Below are positions 1-5,939 of a stretch of 9,302 nt of DNA, piece after piece (the first letter of the stretch is position 1; each line of letters opens with the position of its first letter). Both the position numbers and the translations under genes were made by a program. This DNA comes from Planctomycetaceae bacterium (GTDB lineage: Bacteria; Planctomycetota; Planctomycetia; Pirellulales; Pirellulaceae), in the NCBI GenBank assembly GCA_022614795.1, contig JAKEHX010000657.1:1-9302 (forward strand), written 5' to 3'. The notes under the pieces are model-generated. The model searched no databases and was not told the origin of the DNA. It saw nothing but the letters and a program-made list of their open reading frames with translations.

Positions 1-658
1 CAAAGAACGGATCGTTGCTGATCGCCGATGACTCCTCGGCTGGATCGAAGCTCACCTTGGTAGGTGGGCCGGGAGTAGGTCTCGCCGGTGCCAGGATCAC
101 GTCGGCCGAGACGTTGTGTTGGTAATCCTGTTCCCAGGCGGCCTGGTCCATCGCGGGCGCCGCCGCGCCAAAGTCGATCTCAATCGGCAAGATCACACTC
201 GCCCTCGGCCCCACACCGAAGCGGAGGCGCGCGTACGTTCGTCCTCCGCACGCCAGGATCAACATCAGCGACCAGTCCGCCCCGCCGAAGCAGCGAGCGA
301 ACGTCTCCTCGTCGGTGACGCTCGGCAGGGGCGAACTGCCGGGATGAGTATGGACCCAAATCCGGCCGAACCGCTCTGGCGCCAGGCCCCGGTCCACCTG
401 CTCGTCGAAGAAGTCGGCAATCGACTCATCATCGAAACGAACGGTGGCGACCGAGCAACGTTGCTTCACCAGGCGGAAATCCTCGATTAGCAGCAGGTTT
501 GACTCCGCGCTGATTCCAAATCCGCCGATCTCGGTCGGTCCGGCGTCACGCAGGAAGAGGAGCTTCGCCCACGCGTAGGGCGTCAGCCGCAGGGGCGGCG
601 CCGGTTGGGCATACCGCTGCTTCAGACGAAGCGTCTTCTTCGGAACAGAGATTCTCAT
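1..658 (-). CDS. JAB/JAMM-family metalloprotease (deubiquitinase-like), 3' end cut by window edge
   Basis: The first 219 codons of a Mov34/MPN/JAB protein are visible and the C-terminus lies beyond base 1. The full zinc site is present: Glu43 in TEIGGFG, His103 and His105 in WVHTHPGSSP, then Ser113 and Asp116, which fits the HxH-x7-S-x2-D JAMM signature exactly. The MPN domain covers about residues 25-135, and a Pro/Ala-rich tail follows. JAMM enzymes of this family cleave isopeptide bonds after a ubiquitin-like protein or trim its C-terminus, so the likely substrate is the Ubl encoded at 1652-1873. I chose the ATG at 658 because a strong GGAGGAG lies 4 nt upstream. This makes the gene overlap the end of the E2/zinc-finger gene by 113 bp in another frame, so the two are probably translationally coupled. 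Family assignment is firm; substrate is inferred. Confidence 0.92.
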   Translation of the reverse strand, partial: MRISVPKKTLRLKQRYAQPAPPLRLTPYAWAKLLFLRDAGPTEIGGFGISAESNLLLIEDFRLVKQRCSVATVRFDDESIADFFDEQVDRGLAPERFGRIWVHTHPGSSPLPSVTDEETFARCFGGADWSLMLILACGGRTYARLRFGVGPRASVILPIEIDFGAAAPAMDQAAWEQDYQHNVSADVILAPARPTPGPPTKVSFDPAEESSAISNDPFF

Positions 659-1586
659 CGGACTCCTCCAGGGTTTCTTCAAGACAAGTGGGGCAGAGCA
701 AGTGGCCAGAATCGGTGCTCTGCAGGCAGCTCTCGCAGAGGGTCCGCTCGCAGGCTTCGCAAGAGGTGCTGCAGCCATTACAGACGTACCGGTCACACCG
801 TGAGCAGCCGACGGAGCAGTCGCTGCAGAGGGGATCCTCGCACCGGTCACAGATGCCGTAGCCGTCGCCGGGCATGACGTAACCGCAGTCCTTGCAGGCC
901 ACCCCATTCCAGCGGCTCAGCTCGACGTAGGCGCTGCCGGGGTTATAGCTCGCCAGGACCTGGCGAACGAGCGTAAAGAAATCGAGCAGCCGTCCCTCGG
1001 CCAGGGCGTGGCGAATGGGAGCCTTGCCCTCACCCTCGCAAAGTAACCGGTCTCTAACGTGCGGGTGAGTCACTTCCTCATCGTTCTCGGGCGTATTGGG
1101 CGTCTCAGCGATCACCTCATAGGCCCGCTCGCGGCCGATCAGTTGCCAGCGGAGCTCAATCCGAAATCTGCCAAGCGCCGTGTCATCCAGGACGATCGGG
1201 TACGTCTGGACCTGCAGAAGGTTCTCCTCCAGCTTGATCGCCAAGCCGTCGAAGTCGGTGTCTAGCGCCAGGATGTCGGCTACGATCTCTCCGGGCGGCG
1301 CGAGGCGATTGGCCGCCACCGAGCGTGGCAGGTTGGCAAGGCATGTGTCGCACTCTGAGCGCAGTCGCCGCAGGGAGTATTCCAGGTCCGCGAGCAGACT
1401 GTCGCTCGCCGCCCGCCAGCCGCGGCGCAGTGCCAATTCCAGGCGCTGCAGCAGCTTGGCTGAGTGATCCCACTCGTGCGTGGGCAATTGGATCAGCCCG
1501 CTCAGGCAATTCGTGCCGGCTAGATGTTCATGGATGCGGAGCGCGGCCCGGATGGCGTGATGTTTCAAAGGGTCAATGGTTCGCAT
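546..1586 (-). CDS. E2-like (UBC-fold) domain fused to a Cys-rich RING/treble-clef-type zinc-finger array
   Basis: 346 aa in three parts. Residues 1-90 look helical. Residues about 95-228 read like a divergent UBC/E2 fold: strand-like FRIELRW, then VTHPHVRDRLLC, which parallels the E2 'HPNV...GxIC' stretch and makes Cys183 the candidate catalytic cysteine, then a helical segment with a YNPGSAY turn. Residues 231-301 hold eight CxxC pairs (C231/234, 246/249, 254/257, 261/264, 269/272, 276/279, 284/287, 298/301) plus His295, enough ligands for up to four zinc ions and similar to RING-type binuclear folds. The tail is acidic. With the Ubl upstream and the JAB protease overlapping downstream, it would act as a combined conjugating enzyme and ligase-like factor. 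The start is supported by GGGAGGAG 6 nt before the ATG. The zinc array is seen directly; the E2 call is pattern-based inference and could be wrong. Confidence 0.85.
   Translation of the reverse strand: MRTIDPLKHHAIRAALRIHEHLAGTNCLSGLIQLPTHEWDHSAKLLQRLELALRRGWRAASDSLLADLEYSLRRLRSECDTCLANLPRSVAANRLAPPGEIVADILALDTDFDGLAIKLEENLLQVQTYPIVLDDTALGRFRIELRWQLIGRERAYEVIAETPNTPENDEEVTHPHVRDRLLCEGEGKAPIRHALAEGRLLDFFTLVRQVLASYNPGSAYVELSRWNGVACKDCGYVMPGDGYGICDRCEDPLCSDCSVGCSRCDRYVCNGCSTSCEACERTLCESCLQSTDSGHLLCPTCLEETLEESDENLCSEEDASSEAAVCPTGAAPAADALRVGEAPLPA
663..669 (-). promoter_or_regulatory. Ribosome binding site of the JAB gene, inside the upstream gene
   Basis: GGAGGAG on the minus strand, followed by TCCG and the ATG at 658. 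It lies inside the coding sequence of the preceding gene and is what fixes the JAB start there rather than after that gene's stop codon at 546. Confidence 0.75.
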
Positions 1587-1595
1587 CGGTAACTC

Positions 1596-1631
1596 CTCCC
1601 GCCGGGAGCGGCGTCAAAGGCCGCTCCCGGC
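1596..1631 (-). promoter_or_regulatory. 12-bp perfect hairpin abutting the E2/zinc-finger gene's Shine-Dalgarno
   Basis: GCCGGGAGCGGC (1601-1612) and GCCGCTCCCGGC (1620-1631) are perfect inverted repeats around a 7-nt loop. In the minus-strand mRNA the hairpin lies 20 nt after the Ubl stop codon and directly touches the GGGAGGAG ribosome binding site at 1593-1600. No T-run follows, so it is not a standard terminator. The inner CTCCC of the 3' arm could instead pair with GGGAG of the Shine-Dalgarno (1596-1608, 3-nt loop), giving two exclusive folds. A plausible role is setting the ratio of Ubl to enzyme. The hairpin is seen; the role is inferred. Confidence 0.7.
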
Positions 1632-1651
1632 TTGCGTTAGGACCAGAGGGT

Positions 1652-1873
1652 TTACCGAGCGCCTTCGACTTTGATCGGCGTGAAGCTGATCCGATCGTTC
1701 GCGCTGAGGACTTGGTCGCTGGGGACCGGCTGCCGGTTGACCCGGATCAAGTACGAGTCCGGCTTGCCCGAGCGCACCTCACGTTGAAACATGTCGCGCA
1801 CGGTGGTGCCTTCGGGTACGTCGACGTAGTCGGCGAAGCCGCCGCCGTCGTTGTTAATCACAAGAACTTTCAT
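1652..1873 (-). CDS. Ubiquitin-like beta-grasp protein, MoaD/ThiS type
   Basis: 73 aa, the usual size for a MoaD/ThiS or ubiquitin-like modifier. The N-terminal hairpin (KVLVINNDGGGFADYVDVPE), one helix (about 22-32) and the strand-turn-strand LIRVNRQPVPSDQVLSANDR correspond to the family's 'v.vNg..v..d..L..gD.v' pattern. The C-terminus is KVEGAR, so Gly71 is followed by Ala-Arg and there is no terminal Gly-Gly. Two extra residues would have to be trimmed to expose Gly71, a job the JAB gene in the same operon could do. A clear AAGGAG lies 5 nt before the ATG (1879-1884). It heads the Ubl, E2/zinc-finger, JAB run, which argues for a protein-tagging role over thiamine or molybdopterin synthesis; no gene for either cofactor pathway is nearby. 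Confidence 0.88.
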   Translation of the reverse strand: MKVLVINNDGGGFADYVDVPEGTTVRDMFQREVRSGKPDSYLIRVNRQPVPSDQVLSANDRISFTPIKVEGAR

Positions 1874-1927
1874 ACAAACTCCTTAAAAGTAGTGGAAGTG
1901 TGCAATGGGTTGGCCGGGTGGAGGCTG

Positions 1928-2092
1928 CTACGGCGGCGCGCGTGCGAATCGCAGCCTTCGGCGGCCGCGGATTTGACCGCCCTGGTACCGCCGACGTAGT
2001 CGCCAGTCAGGCTGGAAGGACTTGGCTCGATAACGCTGCAGGCGGCCTAGGTTGCCTCGCCGGCCAATGGGAACAGGAAAGGCGCCGCTCAT
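1928..2092 (-). CDS. Possible 54-aa Arg-rich small protein, doubtful
   Basis: An ATG starts two bases after the stop codon of the 64-aa gene (TAG-CC-ATG) and the frame stays open for 54 codons. The product would be very basic, beginning MSGAFPVPIGRRGNLG with many Arg and Trp30. There is no convincing Shine-Dalgarno and no recognised domain. The tight junction suggests coupling, but an Arg-rich frame of this length is easily produced by chance in GC-rich DNA. If it is not real, the 221 bases between the 64-aa gene and the Ubl are non-coding leader. I found no reliable promoter in that stretch. Confidence 0.25.
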   Translation of the reverse strand: MSGAFPVPIGRRGNLGRLQRYRAKSFQPDWRLRRRYQGGQIRGRRRLRFARAPP

Positions 2093-2094
2093 GG

Positions 2095-2289
2095 CTACGC
2101 CTGAATCGCCAGGAAAATACGGTCAAGCTCTAACTGGTCCCAGTCGACCACCTGGGGCGGCAGGTCGATCGTGTCGGACTCGGTGTTGTTCGCACCTGGG
2201 TCGAAAAGTGAGAAGCCCAGCCGCTTGATAGTGCGGACAGACTCTCCAGTAGCGCGGGACAGACTGCGATTGAGATCGTTCTGGTTCAT
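2095..2289 (-). CDS. Small 64-aa protein of unknown function
   Basis: Starts MNQNDLNRSLSRATGES and ends with a PPQVVDWDQLELDR stretch. The pattern (helical N-terminus with a TGES turn, a GFSL motif near residues 25-28, and a Pro-Pro-x-Val-Val-Asp-Trp-Asp motif near 44-51) resembles small planctomycete hypothetical proteins I have seen; no function is known to me. I chose the ATG at 2289, which has GGAG upstream, over a TTG at 2406 that would add 39 residues and read straight through a terminator hairpin. It lies upstream of the Ubl gene in the same direction and may be the first gene of that transcript. The N-terminus is faintly reminiscent of HU-type proteins, but it is too short for a claim. 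Confidence 0.7.
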   Translation of the reverse strand: MNQNDLNRSLSRATGESVRTIKRLGFSLFDPGANNTESDTIDLPPQVVDWDQLELDRIFLAIQA

Positions 2290-2315
2290 GTGGACTCCAG
2301 TGAAGGCAAGAAATG

Positions 2316-2358
2316 AAAAAACGGTCGTGACTTGCCTCGGGCGAGGAAGTCGCGGCCG
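2316..2358 (-). terminator. Rho-independent terminator after the lipoprotein gene
   Basis: On the minus strand a long stem with two C-A mismatches and one bulge (arms 2342-2358 and 2322-2339 around a CC loop) is followed directly by TTTTTTC (six T complementary to 2316-2321). It sits 45 bases beyond the end of the lipoprotein gene and 27 bases before the 64-aa gene. Confidence 0.75.
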
Positions 2359-2402
2359 TCGTGGGGTTGGTGGCAGTTTTGCTGCGCTGACGTCTGACTG
2401 AT

Positions 2403-2963
2403 TCAACCTTGGCCCGGAGGGAGCCTCGGCAGGTTCGTGTCAGTGAGCCTTGGCTCTAGTGGAGGTGCTGCAGACGAAGCGCCAGGCAGCGCAGCGAGAT
2501 CTTCTAGCAAAGCATCCGTCAGTAACTCCTCGGCCGCGCCCGTTTCAGGAAGCCGGCGAAGCGCGTAGGCCGTGATGATCAACGGCAGCAAGGCCGCCAG
2601 GATCAAGGCCGCTGCGATGACTGCCTGGGCGATCACTGGGTCTCGCACCGCGGCCTGGGCTGAATCCTGTCGTTCGGCGTGCAATTGCGCACGCTGCTGG
2701 TCAATGACTGCTTGCTGCTCGCGGAACTGCTCCTGATGCCGGGCCTGCGCCTCAAGCAGCTCGCGCCGCGCGGCCGCGTCCTGCTCCACCAAGTCGTGCG
2801 CGGCCGAGGCAATCTCCCTGCTTTGCCGAGCAACCTGCTCGGATTGCCGCGCCTGCTGCTGGTTGGCCTCCTTCGCGAAATCCGCCAGCCTTTGATCGGG
2901 AGGGTCACAGCCGGCCAGGGTGATCAGGATCGTCAGCGCCGCGAGGCGGCGTTTGGGAATCAT
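2403..2963 (-). CDS. Lipoprotein with coiled coil and a second membrane span
   Basis: 186 aa. Residues 1-19 form a lipoprotein signal peptide: KRR n-region, hydrophobic core, and lipobox LAGC with Cys19. Residues about 22-105 are Gln/Glu/Arg/Ala-rich with heptad-like spacing and no helix breakers, a predicted coiled coil. Residues about 109-134 are a strong hydrophobic span ending in RR, so by the positive-inside rule the last 50 residues, which are Ala/Leu/Pro-rich, would be cytoplasmic. The protein would be anchored at both ends of a periplasmic coiled coil. The gene overlaps the preceding 67-aa membrane protein gene by 59 bp. A GGAGGAGG lies 13 nt before the ATG, longer spacing than usual. 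Function unknown; the shape suggests a membrane sensor or scaffold. Confidence 0.78.
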   Translation of the reverse strand: MIPKRRLAALTILITLAGCDPPDQRLADFAKEANQQQARQSEQVARQSREIASAAHDLVEQDAAARRELLEAQARHQEQFREQQAVIDQQRAQLHAERQDSAQAAVRDPVIAQAVIAAALILAALLPLIITAYALRRLPETGAAEELLTDALLEDLAALPGASSAAPPLEPRLTDTNLPRLPPGQG

Positions 2964-3108
2964 GTTGCGAACGAAACCTCCTCCAAGTGGTGAGAAGCCG
3001 GCGCAGGACCGCTTCGAGAGCCCGCCGTAGGCGAACCTCGCGCAGCAGGGCCAGTGCCAAGACCGCCGAAAGCAACGCGCCGGCGGCTAGCGCGACAAGT
3101 AACATCAC
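2905..3108 (-). CDS. Small single-span membrane protein, 67 aa
   Basis: Residues 3-22 form one hydrophobic helix rich in Ala and Leu. They are followed by a strongly basic amphipathic stretch (REVRLRRALEAVLRRLL) and a polar Pro/Asp tail, predicting N-out/C-in topology. The start is a GTG at 3108 with an ATG as the very next codon. AAGGAG lies 10 nt upstream of the GTG, so either codon could be used. It overlaps the lipoprotein gene by 59 bp in another frame, which points to coupled expression and a partnership at the membrane. No known family recognised. Confidence 0.65.
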   Translation of the reverse strand: MMLLVALAAGALLSAVLALALLREVRLRRALEAVLRRLLTTWRRFRSQHDSQTPPRGADDPDHPGRL

Positions 3109-3174
3109 GTGGGAACTACTCCTTGTTGATTCAGTGGGGGAATCGGTGTGGTATGCCGGCTATTTGGGCACCTT

Positions 3175-3372
3175 TCACGGCGGGTGATTCGCGCTTTCGC
3201 CAGGCATGGGGCTGACGAGCACGCGATCAATCCAATGACGTGCCAGCAACCGAGCGATGAGTTCGGCCAATTGGCGGCGCCGATCATCGCGAGAACCGGC
3301 CATGTCGTCAGCATTCGGTTTGCCGATGTCGCTCAACGTTGTTTTGGGTGCCGCAGGGGATACTGGGAGCAC
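3175..3372 (-). CDS. Small basic protein of unknown function, 65 aa
   Basis: Begins at a GTG with GGAGG 4 nt upstream. Its core, SRDDRRRQLAELIARLLARH followed by WIDRV (about residues 27-51), forms a charged helix of a type I associate with small planctomycete ORFs; the flanks are low complexity with Pro. An internal ATG (residue 24) would give a 42-aa version that keeps the helix. It lies between the terminator of the serine recombinase gene and the small membrane protein gene, all in one direction. The overlapping minus frame at 3105-3314 shows no such regular helix. Function not recognised. Confidence 0.55.
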   Translation of the reverse strand: MLPVSPAAPKTTLSDIGKPNADDMAGSRDDRRRQLAELIARLLARHWIDRVLVSPMPGESANHPP

Positions 3373-3393
3373 GGTGCCTCCGTTTAGGTGTCA

Positions 3394-3427
3394 AGAAAAC
3401 AAGAAGGCCGACATTGCGTCGGCCTTC
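3394..3427 (-). terminator. Rho-independent terminator of the large serine recombinase gene
   Basis: On the minus strand GAAGGCCGAC and GTCGGCCTTC form a perfect 10-bp stem around GCAAT (3403-3427), followed by TTGTTTTC. It begins 25 bases after the recombinase stop codon, so it very likely ends that transcript and separates it from the small genes downstream. Confidence 0.85.
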
Positions 3428-3451
3428 AGTCGTCAGGAATTGTGATCGGGA

Positions 3452-5917
3452 CTATGGATTGATTGGATCATCGTCCGACCGAGTGCGCTTCTTGCCTTGC
3501 CGCTTGAGACTCTTGCGGCGTGTCCGACCATCGGGCACAGGTAGTCCTCTCGACGTGTGCCAGAATCGGACCGCTTGGGTCACTGTGTTCCGATCGCACT
3601 GCAGCTTTGCCGCGATGTCTTGCAGGGGCAGGCCCTCCGCAGCAAGTTCCATAACTCGTCCTGCCAACCGCTGATACAGCGGCTGCTCGGAATGTTTGAC
3701 CACCAGTTGCGATCGGCGCTTCCGGCCATCGGGCTTCACCTCACCTCGTGTCTCGAACGAGTGCTTGAGTAGCCGCGTGACGCGGCTCTTCGAGCACTTA
3801 AGCCGGCGGGCGATTTCGACATTGAGCACCCCCTGGTCAAACAATTCCCTTGCCTGGCGGGCCTGTTCATCGAGAACGGAGGGCTCCTGATATTCAATGA
3901 CCGTCATCGTGGGATCCGGCGACTCGATGGGCCTGCCAGCCAGCTGCGTCGCGAGGAACGCGACTAAGTCGCACTGGAAACTGCCCTCCAGCCAACCCTG
4001 ATGCTGAACGCGCTGGCCGCACTGCTTCAGCTCGATGCGGCCGCCGGTCACGAGCTCGATCATGCCTCGGGCCAGACCATGTTGCTCCGCGTCACAACCG
4101 CTGGACACTGCTGTCAGGATCCGGTCAATGCGGTCCAACTCGAACAAGACCTCTTCGCGTGTTGGAATTCTCACGGGCCGGTCGCGGGCGGCTTCCAGCA
4201 AGCCGATTTCCGCAACGGCTTGCGACCGCTCCTGACGGAGCTGCCGCACCAACTGGCGGGTCTCCTCTTGATCTTCGGGACTCTCTCCCGGATCCCGCAG
4301 AGCCGCCTCGATCGACCTTGTCAGCTGCTGGTAGAGGGAGCGAAGGTGACCAAGCCGCCCCAGATCTGGCTGCTGCATTTCAGCGGCAGCCCTCTGGCAG
4401 GCGTCGATGACCATCTCCACCAGCCCTGCATCTCCAACGAGCAAGTCGCGGATCGCACGTACTGTGCAACGCTCTGCAAGCTGCTGGTTGAGCAGTGTAA
4501 AGAGTGGCCGTCGAGATGCCTCCGTTTCCCGGCAGAACTTGCAATAGAAGACACTCGCGTTGGCGCCGCCAATTCGCAGCGCACAATCGTGGTCGGGACA
4601 ATGGAGCAGCCCGTTGAGCAACCTTAAGGGTGACTTCCGCTTGCCGCTGCCCGCCTTGCGGCCGCGCCGCTGAACGAAGACGGCAAGGCGAGCTTGGGCC
4701 TTAAACCAGAGATCGTCGTCGATGATCCGCAGGTCCTCATGGACGAACGTGCCGAGCGGTTTCTCTCGCGGAAACTGCCGGGAGTAGTCGGCGCTGGAGA
4801 TCCAGCGTGATTCCGTCTTGCCACACTTCCAGATGCCGATATACCGTTCGTTGGCTAAGAGGCGAACCACCGCCTGATGACTCCAGCGGCCTTCCTCGGA
4901 CTTGGGCGGTTTCGGCGCCTGGGAGTCGTCGTTGAGACGGCGAACGATTTCGTCGACGGTGAGCCGATCGCTAACGAACCACTCGAAGATCTTTCGCACG
5001 TACTTGGCCGCTGCTTCATCAATGGCCACCATACAGCGCGGGCGGCGCCGCTTTGTGAATTGCCCCGGCACCGGCTCGCCTCGGTAGCCAACGGCCAGCG
5101 TGCTGTGGACGTACTTCTGGCTGGCCAGTCCCAGATGGGCGGCACGGATGTTCTCGGCAAAGCCCGAGCTGTAGGCCTCGTCCAGGGCCGCCAGCATCTG
5201 CAGGTGCAGCCGCCAGCGATCCTTCTCGGCGGTGTCGATGCCAGATTTGACGAAAATGCATCTTAGTCCAAGCTCGACGATTTCCTCCTCGACGAGCTTG
5301 AGGGACTTGTACGCCTTGCGGAAGAACCGGTTCGTCGAGAAGACCAGCAGAACCTTGAACATCCGCTCCTTGAGCGCCTTACGGAGCAGTGTCAAGCCAG
5401 GCCGGCGCTCCTTGCCCCCCTTCTCAGCCAAGTCAATGAAGATAAACTCCCGCGGCACGAAGATCTGGTTGCGGACGGCGAACTCCAGCAGTGACCGAAC
5501 CTGATCAACGATACTGTCCTGGAACTGGGTTGAGTAACGCGCATAGATGCCGCCGGTCTGGCTGGCCTCACTCCGCGGGAGCAGGGCATGGTAATCGGCC
5601 ACCAGCCGGTCGAGATCTGCGTTGACTTCGGCCAGCTGCTGCTGGCGTCGCTGCTTGGCAGCTGAGGGCTTTTTGCCGTCCTTTCGTTTTGCAGCCCATT
5701 CCCGCCGCCGAGAATGGGCAATTGGAAGAGCCCAAAGTTGGGCGAACGGCCCTGAGTGATCAGGCCATTTGCCACAATCGCCGCGCCAGAATTTGTCCCG
5801 GATTTGTCCAGGGCGACCACCTTCCCAACGGGTAACAACCGGGAGAGTCGAGTTTCGACTAGACTGAGCTAAGTCGTTGACTCGCAAGAGCTTCGCCTGC
5901 AAACTGAACGGCGCCAA
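3452..5917 (-). CDS. Large serine recombinase with C-terminal helix-turn-helix duplication
   Basis: 821 aa from the TTG at 5917. The resolvase catalytic domain (about 122-275) carries GGIYARYST, with Arg127 and nucleophile Ser129, and FSTNRFFR (194-200) as the downstream arginine motif. A 'Recombinase' DNA-binding domain follows (about 276-420), then a zinc ribbon (Cys440, Cys445, Cys459, Cys462), a coiled-coil-like region (about 520-580), and two helix-turn-helix repeats near 683-735 and 747-800, each ending in PDGRxRR. Such enzymes integrate and excise mobile elements through attP/attB sites without replication. The true start is uncertain: recognisable family sequence begins only near residue 75 (AAKRKDGKKPSAAKQRRQQQ), no ATG occurs before the catalytic Ser, and no Shine-Dalgarno precedes the TTG. 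The gene ends 25 bp before a strong terminator. Confidence 0.9.
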   Translation of the reverse strand: MAPFSLQAKLLRVNDLAQSSRNSTLPVVTRWEGGRPGQIRDKFWRGDCGKWPDHSGPFAQLWALPIAHSRRREWAAKRKDGKKPSAAKQRRQQQLAEVNADLDRLVADYHALLPRSEASQTGGIYARYSTQFQDSIVDQVRSLLEFAVRNQIFVPREFIFIDLAEKGGKERRPGLTLLRKALKERMFKVLLVFSTNRFFRKAYKSLKLVEEEIVELGLRCIFVKSGIDTAEKDRWRLHLQMLAALDEAYSSGFAENIRAAHLGLASQKYVHSTLAVGYRGEPVPGQFTKRRRPRCMVAIDEAAAKYVRKIFEWFVSDRLTVDEIVRRLNDDSQAPKPPKSEEGRWSHQAVVRLLANERYIGIWKCGKTESRWISSADYSRQFPREKPLGTFVHEDLRIIDDDLWFKAQARLAVFVQRRGRKAGSGKRKSPLRLLNGLLHCPDHDCALRIGGANASVFYCKFCRETEASRRPLFTLLNQQLAERCTVRAIRDLLVGDAGLVEMVIDACQRAAAEMQQPDLGRLGHLRSLYQQLTRSIEAALRDPGESPEDQEETRQLVRQLRQERSQAVAEIGLLEAARDRPVRIPTREEVLFELDRIDRILTAVSSGCDAEQHGLARGMIELVTGGRIELKQCGQRVQHQGWLEGSFQCDLVAFLATQLAGRPIESPDPTMTVIEYQEPSVLDEQARQARELFDQGVLNVEIARRLKCSKSRVTRLLKHSFETRGEVKPDGRKRRSQLVVKHSEQPLYQRLAGRVMELAAEGLPLQDIAAKLQCDRNTVTQAVRFWHTSRGLPVPDGRTRRKSLKRQGKKRTRSDDDPINP
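5791..5882. repeat. Cluster of short repeats and dyads at the serine recombinase 5' end
   Basis: ATTTGTCC occurs twice 11 bp apart (5791-5798 and 5802-5809), about one helical turn. Two dyads with the same GTT centre follow: AGTCGA-GTT-TCGACT (5846-5860) and AGTC-GTT-GACT (5872-5882). They lie 60-150 bp left of the tRNA-derived core at 5940. This looks like protein-binding DNA more than a protein N-terminus, so the stretch may be an attachment-site arm or operator. The motifs are seen; the role is inferred. Confidence 0.4.
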
Positions 5918-5939
5918 AGAGTTGCGAAAAGCGGCCCCC

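Noticed and set aside
88..490. Two plus-strand open frames of 76 and 124 aa
   Set aside because: They are antisense to the JAB domain coding sequence and show low-complexity Arg/Pro/Ser composition with no domain features.
1325..1999. A 224-aa plus-strand open frame
   Set aside because: It lies antisense across both the E2/zinc-finger and Ubl genes and the hairpin between them; no recognisable protein pattern.
2290..2406. N-terminal extension of the 64-aa protein to 103 aa
   Set aside because: It needs a TTG start and would translate through a terminator hairpin and T-run; the ATG at 2289 has a usable ribosome binding site.
3105..3314. A 69-aa minus-strand open frame overlapping the 65-aa small gene
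   Set aside because: Composition is irregular (scattered Cys and Trp, no regular helix) and it conflicts with the better-supported frame at 3175-3372.
4001..4627. A 208-aa plus-strand open frame
   Set aside because: Antisense to the zinc-ribbon and coiled-coil part of the serine recombinase; typical GC-rich shadow.
5392..5838. A 148-aa minus-strand frame overlapping the serine recombinase N-terminus, considered as its frameshifted real start
   Set aside because: Its sequence does not join the conserved AAKRKDG segment and shows no recombinase features, so a simple frameshift does not rescue a better start.
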